Positions 1-7,775 are shown, numbered from the stretch's first letter. The stretch: DNA of 10,283 nucleotides from Bacteroidota bacterium (GCA_947447835.1 CANFLP010000067.1:1-10283), one strand, 5' to 3'. Made by a program: numbers and translations. Notes: a model not told the origin generated them from the letters alone.

Positions 1-1320
1 CTTTTTGAATAATGGTAAACTAAAAAGAGAACTACTGGTTGATTTAGTTACTTTTTTTATTGGAGTAGGCGCATTGGTTGGAACAGGAGTAGGAGTAGTT
101 TTGGGAGCTGGAGCTACGGGTACTACTGGCATTTTATCCTTAGGCATACTAAACAAATAAAGGATTGTTCCTTCTAATAAAGTATGATCGGTTGCTGTTG
201 GGTTATAAGATTGTAGTAATCCAAACTGAATGCCCTCTGTTTGGCTGATATTGTATAATGTTTCACCTGCTTTAATAATGTGTACTTTTTTATTACTTTC
301 TTTTTTCTTTTCACCAAGAAATACGAGTTGGTCTTTTTCTACTAAGTCCATTTCTTGCAAGTCATTGTATTGATAAATTTTGTACAATGGAACATGGTAT
401 TGATTTGCGATTGCTAAAAACGAATTACCAGCTTGTGCCCAAATTACAGGAACATCATTAATTTTAAGTCTTTTATTAAAAGGATAAGGACTTTCTTTTT
501 GTTTTACAATACTATCTTTAATGGCATTAATGGTTGTGTCTTTTTTAATGCTTATAATTGACTTTGATGAAGTGGGGTCTTTTGAAATTGCACCTAATCC
601 TTTCATTGAAGGAATACTATTATTTGAATTAGTATTTGTTGTTATTCCTTTGATGGTATTTAGCTGAATTGTTTCATCAGACTTTACAACTATTGCTTTT
701 TCGTCAACCGTTTCTTTTTTGACTAGTATGGGTGTAGGGGCTTGTGTTGTATCCTTCTTGATTACTGTATCAATAAGTGTAGCTGCTTTTTCAACTTCTT
801 CAGGCTCATTAACTAGTTCAGGATAATTGTATTGAGACAATTCGTAATCATCTATTACTTTTAATAATTTCTTCGGGTATTCGCTTGATGTTGCGTATCC
901 TGCTTTTTTTAGCCCATAAGCCCATGCTGTGTCATCTACTGGATCCAATTCAAATAAGCTTGCATAATTTGGTCTGTTTTTTAAAAAATCAGAATGGTCC
1001 TTAAATGAACTTGCCGCATCTTTATAAACCCTAAAACACTCATTTTTAGAATCATCATCTTGGAAAGTGGTTTCTCCTTTCCAATCTAGTTTGCATTTAA
1101 TACCAAAGTGGTTATTAAACTTCTTTGCTAAATTACTTTCTCCGCTACTTGATTCTACAATGGCTTGTGCTAAAGTAATTGAAGCAGGGATACCCGTACG
1201 CTTCATTTCTTTAATAGCTATATCCTTGTATTGTTGGATATAAGCTTTAGTTAATAGTGGTTGAGCAAACACAGCTATAGGAGCTATGACCAATAATAAT
1301 ATATAAATACTTTTTTTCAT
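1..1320 (-). CDS. Exported N-acetylglucosaminidase with LysM repeats (3' end off the window)
   Basis: The frame is open from the ATG at 1320 to the left edge, giving 440 residues without a stop, so the C-terminus is missing. Residues 1-20 form a signal peptide (MKK, a hydrophobic core, then VFAQ). Residues 25-160 match the GH73/FlgJ-type glucosaminidase fold, which cleaves glycan strands of peptidoglycan: AQAIVESSSGES carries the likely catalytic Glu56, followed by NNHFGIKCK (69-77) and AGYATSSEY (140-148). A Ser/Thr/Lys-rich linker (165-285) leads to two LysM-like modules, about 290-336 (weaker) and 346-390 (VHIIKAGETLYNISQTEG), which bind peptidoglycan. A Pro/Thr-rich tail (399-422) follows. 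The protein should act in the periplasm or at the outer envelope. It starts 1 nt after the methyltransferase stop, so it is probably translated from the same mRNA. The family call is firm; the physiological role (division, growth or autolysis) cannot be read from the sequence. Confidence 0.9.
   Translation of the reverse strand, partial: MKKSIYILLLVIAPIAVFAQPLLTKAYIQQYKDIAIKEMKRTGIPASITLAQAIVESSSGESNLAKKFNNHFGIKCKLDWKGETTFQDDDSKNECFRVYKDAASSFKDHSDFLKNRPNYASLFELDPVDDTAWAYGLKKAGYATSSEYPKKLLKVIDDYELSQYNYPELVNEPEEVEKAATLIDTVIKKDTTQAPTPILVKKETVDEKAIVVKSDETIQLNTIKGITTNTNSNNSIPSMKGLGAISKDPTSSKSIISIKKDTTINAIKDSIVKQKESPYPFNKRLKINDVPVIWAQAGNSFLAIANQYHVPLYKIYQYNDLQEMDLVEKDQLVFLGEKKKESNKKVHIIKAGETLYNISQTEGIQFGLLQSYNPTATDHTLLEGTILYLFSMPKDKMPVVPVAPAPKTTPTPVPTNAPTPIKKVTKSTSSSLFSLPLFKK
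58..136 (-). repeat. Imperfect short tandem repeats coding a Pro/Thr-rich segment
   Basis: On the plus strand this stretch repeats GGAGTA/GGAGCT-like hexamers (ggagta near 60, ggagtaggagta near 84, ggagctggagct near 105). On the coding strand it gives alternating Pro, Val, Ala and Thr residues after the second LysM module of the glucosaminidase (residues about 396-421). This is a low-complexity spacer inside the gene, of the kind that can change length by slippage. Confidence 0.5.
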
Positions 1321-1321
1321 T

Positions 1322-1960
1322 CTATTTTTTTCTAATTAATGTCAAGCCATCTCTTACAGTTAATATGGTATGCTCGGTGTTTACATCATTGGATACGTGT
1401 TCGTTAAATGCTTGAATTGCTTTTGCACTTTTACCTGTAATCGTTTCTTCCAAAACATCGCCATGAAACAATACATTATCCACTATAATTAGTCCATTGG
1501 CATTTAACATAGGAAGGGCTAAATCATAGTACTCGATATAGCCGGTTTTATCAGCGTCTATAAATACCAGGTCCCATTTTTTATTCAGGGTAGGGATTAT
1601 ATATTTTGCATCCCCAATATGCATATGAATTTTGTTCGCGTGGGGGCTATTGTCGAAATATGATTTTGCTCTGTTGCCGTCTTCCTCTCTTAATTCAATA
1701 GTGTGTAATGCACCTTGTTCGGTTAATCCTTCTGCTAGGCATAATGCACTAAATCCAGTAAAAGTTCCAATTTCTAATATATTTGTTGGTCTTACTAACT
1801 TGCTTATGAAGCTTAATACACCTCCTTGGTGCCAATTACTCTGTAAATGTGCATGTGGGTGAGTGGCAATAGTTACATCATACATTCCCTTTAAATATGC
1901 TGGGGTTGCATTGCTATATTGCGCTATGTAGTTATTTGCAATTGGGTTGATAAACTCCAT
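1322..1960 (-). CDS. Class I SAM-dependent O-methyltransferase (caffeoyl-CoA/catechol OMT family)
   Basis: The 212-residue product has the usual length and motif order of the bacterial Methyltransf_3 (COMT/CCoAOMT) family, which moves a methyl group from S-adenosylmethionine to a hydroxyl, usually with a divalent metal. Motif I is ILEIGTFTGFSAL (61-73). HTIELRE (86-92) carries the acidic residue expected to bind the SAM ribose. IGDA (115-118) follows, then LVFIDADK (131-138) and IIVDNVLFHG (158-167), whose Asp135, Asp161 and Asn162 are the expected metal ligands. The end (TVRDGLTLIRKK) is typical. I chose the ATG at 1960; a TTG two codons upstream at 1966 is possible but less likely. The gene lies 10 nt after the symporter and 1 nt before the glucosaminidase. 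The acceptor substrate is unknown; these enzymes often take catechol-like phenols. Confidence 0.92.
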   Translation of the reverse strand: MEFINPIANNYIAQYSNATPAYLKGMYDVTIATHPHAHLQSNWHQGGVLSFISKLVRPTNILEIGTFTGFSALCLAEGLTEQGALHTIELREEDGNRAKSYFDNSPHANKIHMHIGDAKYIIPTLNKKWDLVFIDADKTGYIEYYDLALPMLNANGLIIVDNVLFHGDVLEETITGKSAKAIQAFNEHVSNDVNTEHTILTVRDGLTLIRKK

Positions 1961-1970
1961 TTGCAAATGT

Positions 1971-3425
1971 CTAATTTTTTTCTGTATTAGGCGTGGAAAT
2001 TAGCCATAATCCTATAAATGTAAATAGGCCATTGATTATGAGTAATTCTTGACCAATTCTAAAGTTTCCAAATAGAAATGGCTGAACATAATCCAATGCC
2101 AAACACAATAAAGGGGCTAGAAAGCAAGGAATAGCCGCCCACTTGTCTTTAATGCTACGTTTTGTAAGTATACCAAAGGCAAAAAGGCCTAATAATGGTC
2201 CATAGGTATAGGATGCAATCTTTAATAATAAGTCAATAATACTTTTGTTGTCGATCCATTTAAAAACTAAAACAATTAAAAGAAAAATGAATGCGAAACT
2301 TAAGTGCACTCTTTGTCTAATTTTTTTCTTTTTAGCCTCGTCCCATTCGTTATTTCTTTGCATTCCTAGAAGGTCTATACAAAAGCTAGAGGTAAGTGCG
2401 GTAATTGCACCATCGGCACTTGGAAATAAGGCAGAAATTAGTGCAAGGATAAAAATAATAGATAGGTAAGGAGGCATGTGGTTAAGTGCTAATGTTGGAA
2501 ATAAATCATCACCAACGGCAGTTACGTTTTGCTGCACTGCATATAAATTGAGCAAGCCACCTAAAAACAAAAACAGAGTGATTACAAATAACATAGTGAA
2601 TCCTATAGTCACCATATTTTTTTGAGCATCCTTTAAGGTTTTTACCGAGATATTTTTTTGCATCATCTCTTGATCTAAACCAGTCATGGTAAGCGTTATG
2701 AATGCGCCGCCAATTATTTGTTTTAAAAAGAAGGACTTGCTATTTACGTCTGTATTAAATACGGTAGATAATCCTTTTGCTTGCATCGCATGTAGGCCAT
2801 CCATTACAGAGAAATGCATATTCGATAATATATAAATACTGCAAATGACTAAGCCCAATAACATACCTGAGGTTTGAAGGGTGTCTGTATATACAATTGT
2901 TTTTACACCACCTTCATAAGTGTATAGTAAAATCATAGCAAGAATAACTAAAGTTGTTGCCCAAAAAGGAACACCCATATTATCCAAAATAAATACTTGT
3001 AATGTTTTAACAACTAAGTAAAGTCTTGCAGTAGCACCTAGGGTTCTGGATAATACAAAGAAGGAAGCACCTGTTTTGTATGCGGTGAATCCTAAACGTG
3101 TTTCCAAATAATTATAAATAGAGGTAAGATTCAATTTGTAATAGATAGGTAGCAGTACATAAGCAATTGCAAAATAGCCAATAACGTAACCAAGTGTAAT
3201 TTGCAAATAATGAAATGCGTCTTTACCAACTGCCCCAGGTACACTCACAAAGGTCACACCACTTAATGACGTACCAATCATGCCAAAAGCAACTAACATC
3301 CAATGGCTGTTTTTATTGCCGATAAAAAATGACATATTATTACTATTCTTACCTGTAATCTTAGCTACACCTAATAAAATAGCAAAATAGATTACGACAA
3401 AAAGGAAAAGTAAAGGTGCGCTCAT
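1971..3425 (-). CDS. Sodium:solute symporter (SSS family)
   Basis: The 484-residue product is strongly hydrophobic, with about 13 likely membrane helices starting at residues 3-23, 42-65 and 75-95, as in the SSS family (sodium-coupled uptake of sugars, amino acids, vitamins or sialic acid across the inner membrane). Family landmarks are SGVTFVSVPG (55-64), the YEGGVKTIVYTDTLQ signature (170-184), MTGLDQEMMQ (247-256) and SADGAITALTSSF (336-348) in the region expected to hold the Na+ site. A basic loop, EAKKKKIRQR (363-372), fits a cytoplasmic segment. The ATG at 3425 is the only start that keeps the first helix. It heads a leftward run with the methyltransferase and glucosaminidase and is divergent from the LOG gene. 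The substrate cannot be told from the sequence. Confidence 0.93.
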   Translation of the reverse strand: MSAPLLFLFVVIYFAILLGVAKITGKNSNNMSFFIGNKNSHWMLVAFGMIGTSLSGVTFVSVPGAVGKDAFHYLQITLGYVIGYFAIAYVLLPIYYKLNLTSIYNYLETRLGFTAYKTGASFFVLSRTLGATARLYLVVKTLQVFILDNMGVPFWATTLVILAMILLYTYEGGVKTIVYTDTLQTSGMLLGLVICSIYILSNMHFSVMDGLHAMQAKGLSTVFNTDVNSKSFFLKQIIGGAFITLTMTGLDQEMMQKNISVKTLKDAQKNMVTIGFTMLFVITLFLFLGGLLNLYAVQQNVTAVGDDLFPTLALNHMPPYLSIIFILALISALFPSADGAITALTSSFCIDLLGMQRNNEWDEAKKKKIRQRVHLSFAFIFLLIVLVFKWIDNKSIIDLLLKIASYTYGPLLGLFAFGILTKRSIKDKWAAIPCFLAPLLCLALDYVQPFLFGNFRIGQELLIINGLFTFIGLWLISTPNTEKN

Positions 3426-3513
3426 TGGTTGCTAAATTTGTAACGGCAAAGTAATAACAATCTTTCAATTTTTTAGTTAAATTGCAATACTCTTTCAATT
3501 ATAAATCCAAACA
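3426..3513. promoter_or_regulatory. Divergent intergenic region between symporter and LOG genes
   Basis: This 88-nt AT-rich spacer must hold the start signals for the leftward symporter run and for the rightward LOG gene. On the plus strand TAAATTTG (3433-3440) matches the Bacteroidota -7 consensus TAnnTTTG exactly and would start transcription about 65 nt before the LOG ATG. However, no TTG lies at the expected distance upstream, so it is only a half match. On the minus strand TTACTTTG (3454-3447) is one mismatch from the same consensus, also without a clear -33 element. A 10-bp direct repeat lies in the same spacer. No Shine-Dalgarno sequence precedes either gene. Confidence 0.35.
3461..3500. 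repeat. 10-bp direct repeat spaced exactly 30 bp
   Basis: TCTTTCAATT occurs at 3461-3470 and again, identically, at 3491-3500, just upstream of the LOG start codon. The start-to-start distance of 30 bp is close to three helical turns, so both copies would face the same side of the DNA. This suits a pair of regulator half-sites but may be chance in AT-rich sequence. Confidence 0.45.
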
Positions 3514-4053
3514 ATGAAAATTAGTGCAGTAACCGTTTTTTGTGGATCTAAGCCGGGCAATGATACTGCCTATGTTAATGAAGCTATGGAATTAGGGATT
3601 GGGCTTGCTTCTAAAGGAATTAGTTTGGTATATGGCGGTGGTAATAAAGGCATCATGGGTGCTGTTGCTAATGCTACTTTAGATGCAGGAGGCAAGGTAA
3701 TTGGAATTATTCCTCAATTATTATTAGAATGGGAAGCACAGCACGAAGGTTTAACCGAATTAATTGTCACCGAGTCTATGCATTCAAGAAAATTATTATT
3801 GTATGATAAGTGTGACGTGGCTATCATATTGCCAGGAGGGATGGGTACTTTGGATGAGTTATTTGAAATGCTTACATGGAACAATTTGCGAATACATAAC
3901 AAGAAGGTCTTTATCTTAAATGTAAACGGATACTATAATGCACTTATACAACTATTTGATACGATGGATCAACAAGGATTCATGTATGATCAATGGAGAG
4001 AACGTTTAATAATTTTTGAAAACGTAAGTGCGATTATGGACGCTTTGTCTTAG
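3514..4053 (+). CDS. LOG-family Rossmann-fold protein (TIGR00730; nucleoside 5'-monophosphate phosphoribohydrolase)
   Basis: The 179-residue protein is full length for the LOG family, long mislabelled 'lysine decarboxylase'. Characterised members remove the base from N6-modified AMP (cytokinin riboside monophosphate) or from AMP. The N-terminal strand SAVTVFCGS (4-12) and VYGGGNKGIMGAVA (39-52) form the nucleotide-binding core. SMHSRK (88-93) and PGGMGTLDELFEMLTW (107-122) are the two family signatures; Arg92 and Glu115 are the expected catalytic pair. It starts at the ATG at 3514, eight nucleotides after an AT-rich leader and without a Shine-Dalgarno sequence. It is a single plus-strand gene between two minus-strand runs, and its last 20 nt overlap the tail of the convergent barrel-protein gene. 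The family call is firm. Whether the real substrate is a cytokinin-like nucleotide or plain AMP is unknown. Confidence 0.93.
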   Translation: MKISAVTVFCGSKPGNDTAYVNEAMELGIGLASKGISLVYGGGNKGIMGAVANATLDAGGKVIGIIPQLLLEWEAQHEGLTELIVTESMHSRKLLLYDKCDVAIILPGGMGTLDELFEMLTWNNLRIHNKKVFILNVNGYYNALIQLFDTMDQQGFMYDQWRERLIIFENVSAIMDALS

Positions 4054-4645
4054 GAAGATGAATCGGGATACCGAACCCTGCTCTAAATATCGGCTGAGCC
4101 GTTAATTGCCCCATTCTGTAGGGTGATTGTTGTGAATTCACTAAATCAAACATAATGGAGAAATAAGAGAATCCATTTTCGTTTCTTTTTCCGTAACCAA
4201 TACCTGCTAATACACTTGGTGCACTTACGCTAGAAGCTCCTGAAGTTCCTTGTGAAAAGTTTTTTGCATTCGTAAAGGTCCAGTTATACTCAGGTTGAAT
4301 TTGAATAAACACTTGTTCTATTGGCCATGCCCTCATAAAAGCACCCATGCCTAATTGTGTGTTATTAGATTTATAACTATCTCCAGTAATTGCAGAAATA
4401 GATTTATAAGAAGCATAGTACAAATTAACAGCTATACCCAAATCAAAATATGAATTATAGCTTTTTACTAATTCCGGATTTAGCCCTAACTGAAATGAAC
4501 CAGCACCACCTCCTAATACAATGCCTCCACCAAAATAAACGGGCTGTGGGTTTAATTCAGGAACTGTAGTAATGGTAGTGGTTTGTCCATTGCCATTAAT
4601 AGTTACATAAATCATGAAAGCCAATATGCCTATTTTTTTGATCAT
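4034..4645 (-). CDS. Unidentified exported protein, probable small outer-membrane beta-barrel
   Basis: I do not recognise a named family. The 203-residue product begins with a signal peptide (MIKK, a hydrophobic stretch to about residue 17, then NGNGQ with likely cleavage near 20). The mature part alternates polar and hydrophobic residues and is rich in Gly, Ser, Tyr and Phe, with strand-like segments: VYFGGGIVLGGGAGSFQLGL (36-55), YFDLGIAVNLYYASY (66-80), QLGMGAFMRAWP (97-108), VFIQIQPEYNWTF (112-124), SVLAGIGYG (144-152), FSYFSIMFDLV (159-169) and AQPIFRAGFGIPI (183-195). This pattern fits a small outer-membrane barrel with roughly eight strands, but it lacks a typical C-terminal aromatic residue, ending in a basic KTKRP. 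It lies 12 nt after the FAD-linked dehydrogenase and overlaps the convergent LOG gene by 20 nt. The export call is good; the barrel fold is an inference. Confidence 0.8.
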   Translation of the reverse strand: MIKKIGILAFMIYVTINGNGQTTTITTVPELNPQPVYFGGGIVLGGGAGSFQLGLNPELVKSYNSYFDLGIAVNLYYASYKSISAITGDSYKSNNTQLGMGAFMRAWPIEQVFIQIQPEYNWTFTNAKNFSQGTSGASSVSAPSVLAGIGYGKRNENGFSYFSIMFDLVNSQQSPYRMGQLTAQPIFRAGFGIPIHLPKTKRP

Positions 4646-4657
4646 TGGGGGAGTTGT

Positions 4658-6064
4658 TTATTTAGTTAGATCAAAAATTTTACCAGGATTTAATATATTG
4701 TTTGGGTCAAATGCTTTTTTAATACCTCTCATTATTTCCATGGTAGCATTTTCAAATACTACAGGTAAATAAGATTTTTGAATTAATCCAATGCCATGTT
4801 CACCACTAATGGTGCCACCAAGGCTTTTAACAAGAACAAATAATTCTTTTAATATCGCATTCATTTCCTCGCTGCCATAACTATTTTTAATAGTAGGGTG
4901 GTTGATTCTAATATGTAAATTACCATCTCCAGCATGACCATAGCAAACAGCATGGAAACCATATTGTGTACCTAAAGCTTTTACGCCTCTTATTAATTTA
5001 GGTAGTTCCGCTCTTGGCACAACGGTATCTTCTTCAATCGTATAGCCTACACTTTTTACCGCTTCTGCAACACGTCTTCTTAATTTCCACAACTCTGTTT
5101 TTTGTTGCGCATCGTCTGCAAAGAATATTTCACCTGCATCAAACTGAGTTAATACTTCGGCAATCGCTTCCATTTCACCCATCAATACATCCATGTTATT
5201 ACCATCCACTTCAATAATTAAATGTGCTGCAATATCATCTGTTACTGGGAAGGCGGTACTGTCAACCATCTTGCTCACAATCTTTATAGAATCTATTTCC
5301 ATCAGTTCCATAGCGCTTGGCGTAATACCGGCTCTAAATATGGCACTTACTGCTGCACTCGCATTCTCCAAATTGGTAAATGGTGCTAACATTAATAAAT
5401 CAAATTTTGGAAGTGGAATTAACTTCAACACAATTTTAGTAACAATACCTAGTGTTCCTTCACTTCCTACTAATAACTGTGTTAAATTATATCCAGTAGA
5501 GTTTTTTAATACATTAGATCCAGTCCATATTACATCACCTGTTGGTAAAACTACTTCTAGGTTTAATACATAGTCTTTTACTACTCCGTATTTAACGGCC
5601 TTTGGTCCGCCAGAATTTTCTGCGATATTTCCTCCAATAAAACAAGATCCTTTACTACTAGGGTCTGGAGGATAAAATAAATTTACAGCCTTCACAGCGT
5701 CTTGTAATACTTCGGTAATGACACCTGGCTCGGTTGTTATTTGTAAATTTCTTTCATCAATTTCTAAGATGCTATTAAAGCGTTCCATACTTATAACCAA
5801 TCCGCCTAAATGAGGTAAAGCGCCCCCACTTAAACCAGTGCCCCCACCACGAGGTGTGACAGGAATTATATGTTGATTGCATAGTTTTAATAATGCTGCA
5901 ATTTCATCTGCTTTTCTAGGTTTTACAACTACTTCAGGATTGTAGTGTAATCGCTCTGTTTCGTCCTTGCCATATTTTTCAAAACTTTCTGCATCTGTAA
6001 ACACATATTCGGTTCCCACAATTGTTTTGAACTGCTCAACTAATTCGGGTGTAATCTTATTCAT
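4658..6064 (-). CDS. FAD-linked 2-hydroxyacid dehydrogenase (GlcD / D-lactate dehydrogenase type)
   Basis: The 468-residue protein has the VAO/PCMH flavoprotein layout. The FAD-binding domain (about 40-215) carries TPRGGGTGLSGGALPHLGG (70-88), DPSSKGSCFIGGNIAENSGG (134-153) and LLVGSEGTLGIVT (197-209). The FAD-oxidase C-terminal domain (about 220-466) carries GHAGDGNLHIRI (376-387), SGEHGIGLIQK (420-430) and NPGKIFD (459-465). His377, His384 and Glu422 are the likely metal and substrate ligands seen in D-2-hydroxyacid dehydrogenases. Family members oxidise glycolate, D-lactate or D-2-hydroxyglutarate. No Fe-S partner (GlcF-like) or GlcE gene is next to it, so it may work alone. There is no signal peptide, so it should be cytosolic or membrane-associated. 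It lies 30 nt after the nucleoside kinase. The exact substrate is not decided by the sequence. Confidence 0.93.
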   Translation of the reverse strand: MNKITPELVEQFKTIVGTEYVFTDAESFEKYGKDETERLHYNPEVVVKPRKADEIAALLKLCNQHIIPVTPRGGGTGLSGGALPHLGGLVISMERFNSILEIDERNLQITTEPGVITEVLQDAVKAVNLFYPPDPSSKGSCFIGGNIAENSGGPKAVKYGVVKDYVLNLEVVLPTGDVIWTGSNVLKNSTGYNLTQLLVGSEGTLGIVTKIVLKLIPLPKFDLLMLAPFTNLENASAAVSAIFRAGITPSAMELMEIDSIKIVSKMVDSTAFPVTDDIAAHLIIEVDGNNMDVLMGEMEAIAEVLTQFDAGEIFFADDAQQKTELWKLRRRVAEAVKSVGYTIEEDTVVPRAELPKLIRGVKALGTQYGFHAVCYGHAGDGNLHIRINHPTIKNSYGSEEMNAILKELFVLVKSLGGTISGEHGIGLIQKSYLPVVFENATMEIMRGIKKAFDPNNILNPGKIFDLTK

Positions 6065-6094
6065 TCCAATAAATTATAAAAAATAAAAATCAAT

Positions 6095-6733
6095 TTAAAA
6101 AAGGCCATACAAAGTACCATCCACTTTGCTAATAATTTCACCAAAATCTACTTCGTTTTCTCCGAATTTATTTTTGTCGCAATCAATTATTAATAATGGA
6201 CCTTCTTTATAATTTTCAATCCATTTGTTATAATAATCGTTAAGCTTTTTTAAATAGTCTAGTCTAATATTCTCTTCGTATTCTCTTCCTCTTTTTTGAA
6301 TTTGGGAAACCAGTGTTGGGACAGAAGCTTTTAGGTAAATTAATAAATCTGGAGGTTGCACCATGCTTTTAATGGTAGTGAAAAATCCAAAATAGTTATC
6401 AAAATCACGCTTGCTCATTAAACCCATCTCGTGTAAGTTAGGAGCGAAAATATTAGCATCTTCGTATATCGTTCTGTCTTGAATAATCGTTTCAGTTCCT
6501 CTTTGAATTTCTAATATTTGATTCAAGCGACCATGTAAGAAATATATTTGCAAGTTAAAACTCCAACGAGGCATGTCGTCGTAAAAATCTGTCAAGTAGG
6601 GGTTGTGGTCCACGTCTTCAAACTGTGGAATCCAACGATAATGTTTACTTAACATTTCCGTTAACGTAGTTTTTCCTGCGCCGATATTTCCAGCGATTGC
6701 TACGTGTTTAGGTTTTTTTGACGCTTTTGCCAT
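6095..6733 (-). CDS. Deoxynucleoside kinase (dNK/dCK/dGK family)
   Basis: The 212-residue protein matches the deoxynucleoside kinase family, which phosphorylates deoxynucleosides with ATP or a similar donor in the salvage route to dNTPs. The P-loop is AGNIGAGKTTL (14-24). FEDVDHNPYL (38-47) supplies the acidic residue expected as catalytic base. FNLQIYFL (59-66) carries the Gln that reads the base in relatives. QDRTIYED (85-92) is the DRS-like motif. An Arg-rich lid, QKRGREYEENIR (146-157), should close over the phosphates. The ATG at 6733 is 28 nt after the trpS stop, so the two are probably co-transcribed. Whether it prefers deoxyadenosine/deoxyguanosine or deoxycytidine/thymidine is not clear by eye. 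Confidence 0.92.
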   Translation of the reverse strand: MAKASKKPKHVAIAGNIGAGKTTLTEMLSKHYRWIPQFEDVDHNPYLTDFYDDMPRWSFNLQIYFLHGRLNQILEIQRGTETIIQDRTIYEDANIFAPNLHEMGLMSKRDFDNYFGFFTTIKSMVQPPDLLIYLKASVPTLVSQIQKRGREYEENIRLDYLKKLNDYYNKWIENYKEGPLLIIDCDKNKFGENEVDFGEIISKVDGTLYGLF

Positions 6734-6761
6734 AATATGAAAGGTGTAGTTGAATAAGTTG

Positions 6762-7775
6762 TTATAGGTATTCCATTCCCACTGCTTTTCTTACAGTAGA
6801 TAAAGTAGCAGATGCACTAGTTCTAGCTTTGTCTGCTCCTTGGCGAATAATTTTTAATAGTAATTCTTTGTTGTTTTGTAAATCCAAAGCCTTAGTGCGA
6901 ATAGGATTGATAAAATTAACCATGTCCTCTGCTAATTGCTTTTTCATATCTCCATATCTAATAATACAATTGCCTTCGGAACTATTGTTAAAGTCGTCTT
7001 CAAATTTTTTAACAGTATCGGCACTGCTTACTAAACCCATTAAGGTAAATAAGTTTTGTATATAGTCGGGCTTTGCCGAATTTGGCGCTAAAGGACCTGA
7101 ATCTGTTTTTGCCTTCTTTACTTTTAAACGAATCATATCATCCTCGTCTGCTAAGAATAAAGTGGTCATTTGATTTTCACTCTTGCTCATTTTGCCAATA
7201 CCGTCTAATCCCATAATTTTCACCAACTCGCTATTGTAATTGAATGCATAGGGTAAAGGGAAGGTCTCGCCATAACGGTGGTTAAAGCGTTCAGCAAAAT
7301 TGCGTGCCATTTCTAAATTTTGTTCCTGATCTTTTCCAACAGGAACTTTTACAGCTCTGTGAATTAAAATATCTGCCGCTTGTAAAACAGGGTAGGTTAA
7401 CAATCCTGCGTTTACATTTTCTGGCTGCATACGTACCTTATCTTTAAAAGTGGTTGTTTTTTCCAACTCACCTTTATATGCCAACATATTTAAATACAAA
7501 TACAATTCTGCAATTTCAGGAACATCACTTTGCACATACAAGGACACTTTCTCAGGGTCTAATCCACAAGCAATATTTTCGGCTACTACTCTTAATACAC
7601 TTTCTTGTAAGGTTTTAGTGTCTGGATGTGTTGTAAGGCTATGCCAATTAGCTACAAAAAAATAGCAATCATACTCATCTTGCATACGCACATAATTGCG
7701 CATCGCTCCAAAATAATTTCCTAAATGTAAGAAGCCGGTAGGGCGGATTCCACTCAATACAATTTCCTTTTTCAT
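6762..7775 (-). CDS. trpS: Tryptophanyl-tRNA synthetase
   Basis: This class Ic aminoacyl-tRNA synthetase charges tRNA-Trp in the cytosol. The 337-residue product from the ATG at 7775 starts MKKEIVLSGIRPTGFLHLGN, as known TrpS proteins do. The HIGH-like motif is HLGN (17-20) and the KMSKS loop is intact (195-199). TYPVLQAADILIH (127-139) and VPVGKDQEQNLEMARN (144-159) are typical TrpS segments that build the tryptophan and dimer regions. An in-frame ATG at 7817 would add 14 residues not expected for the family and would run into the upstream recG region, so I reject it. It is the first gene of the leftward run with the nucleoside kinase and FAD-linked dehydrogenase, and is divergent from recG. 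Identity is very secure. Confidence 0.97.
   Translation of the reverse strand: MKKEIVLSGIRPTGFLHLGNYFGAMRNYVRMQDEYDCYFFVANWHSLTTHPDTKTLQESVLRVVAENIACGLDPEKVSLYVQSDVPEIAELYLYLNMLAYKGELEKTTTFKDKVRMQPENVNAGLLTYPVLQAADILIHRAVKVPVGKDQEQNLEMARNFAERFNHRYGETFPLPYAFNYNSELVKIMGLDGIGKMSKSENQMTTLFLADEDDMIRLKVKKAKTDSGPLAPNSAKPDYIQNLFTLMGLVSSADTVKKFEDDFNNSSEGNCIIRYGDMKKQLAEDMVNFINPIRTKALDLQNNKELLLKIIRQGADKARTSASATLSTVRKAVGMEYL

Noticed and set aside
1961..1966. TTG at 1966 as the methyltransferase start
   Set aside because: An ATG only two codons downstream is available and gives a normal family length.
4062..4074. TCGG-GATA-CCGA hairpin just after the LOG stop
   Set aside because: A 4-bp stem without a T-run is expected by chance, and it falls inside coding sequence.
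4091..4101. CGGCTGAGCCG hairpin downstream of the LOG stop, possible terminator
   Set aside because: The stem is only 4 bp with a 3-nt loop, no T-run follows, and it lies inside the coding sequence of the convergent gene.
5193..5573. 126-residue plus-strand open frame
   Set aside because: It is antisense to the FAD-linked dehydrogenase, whose motifs are intact, and its sequence has no family signature.
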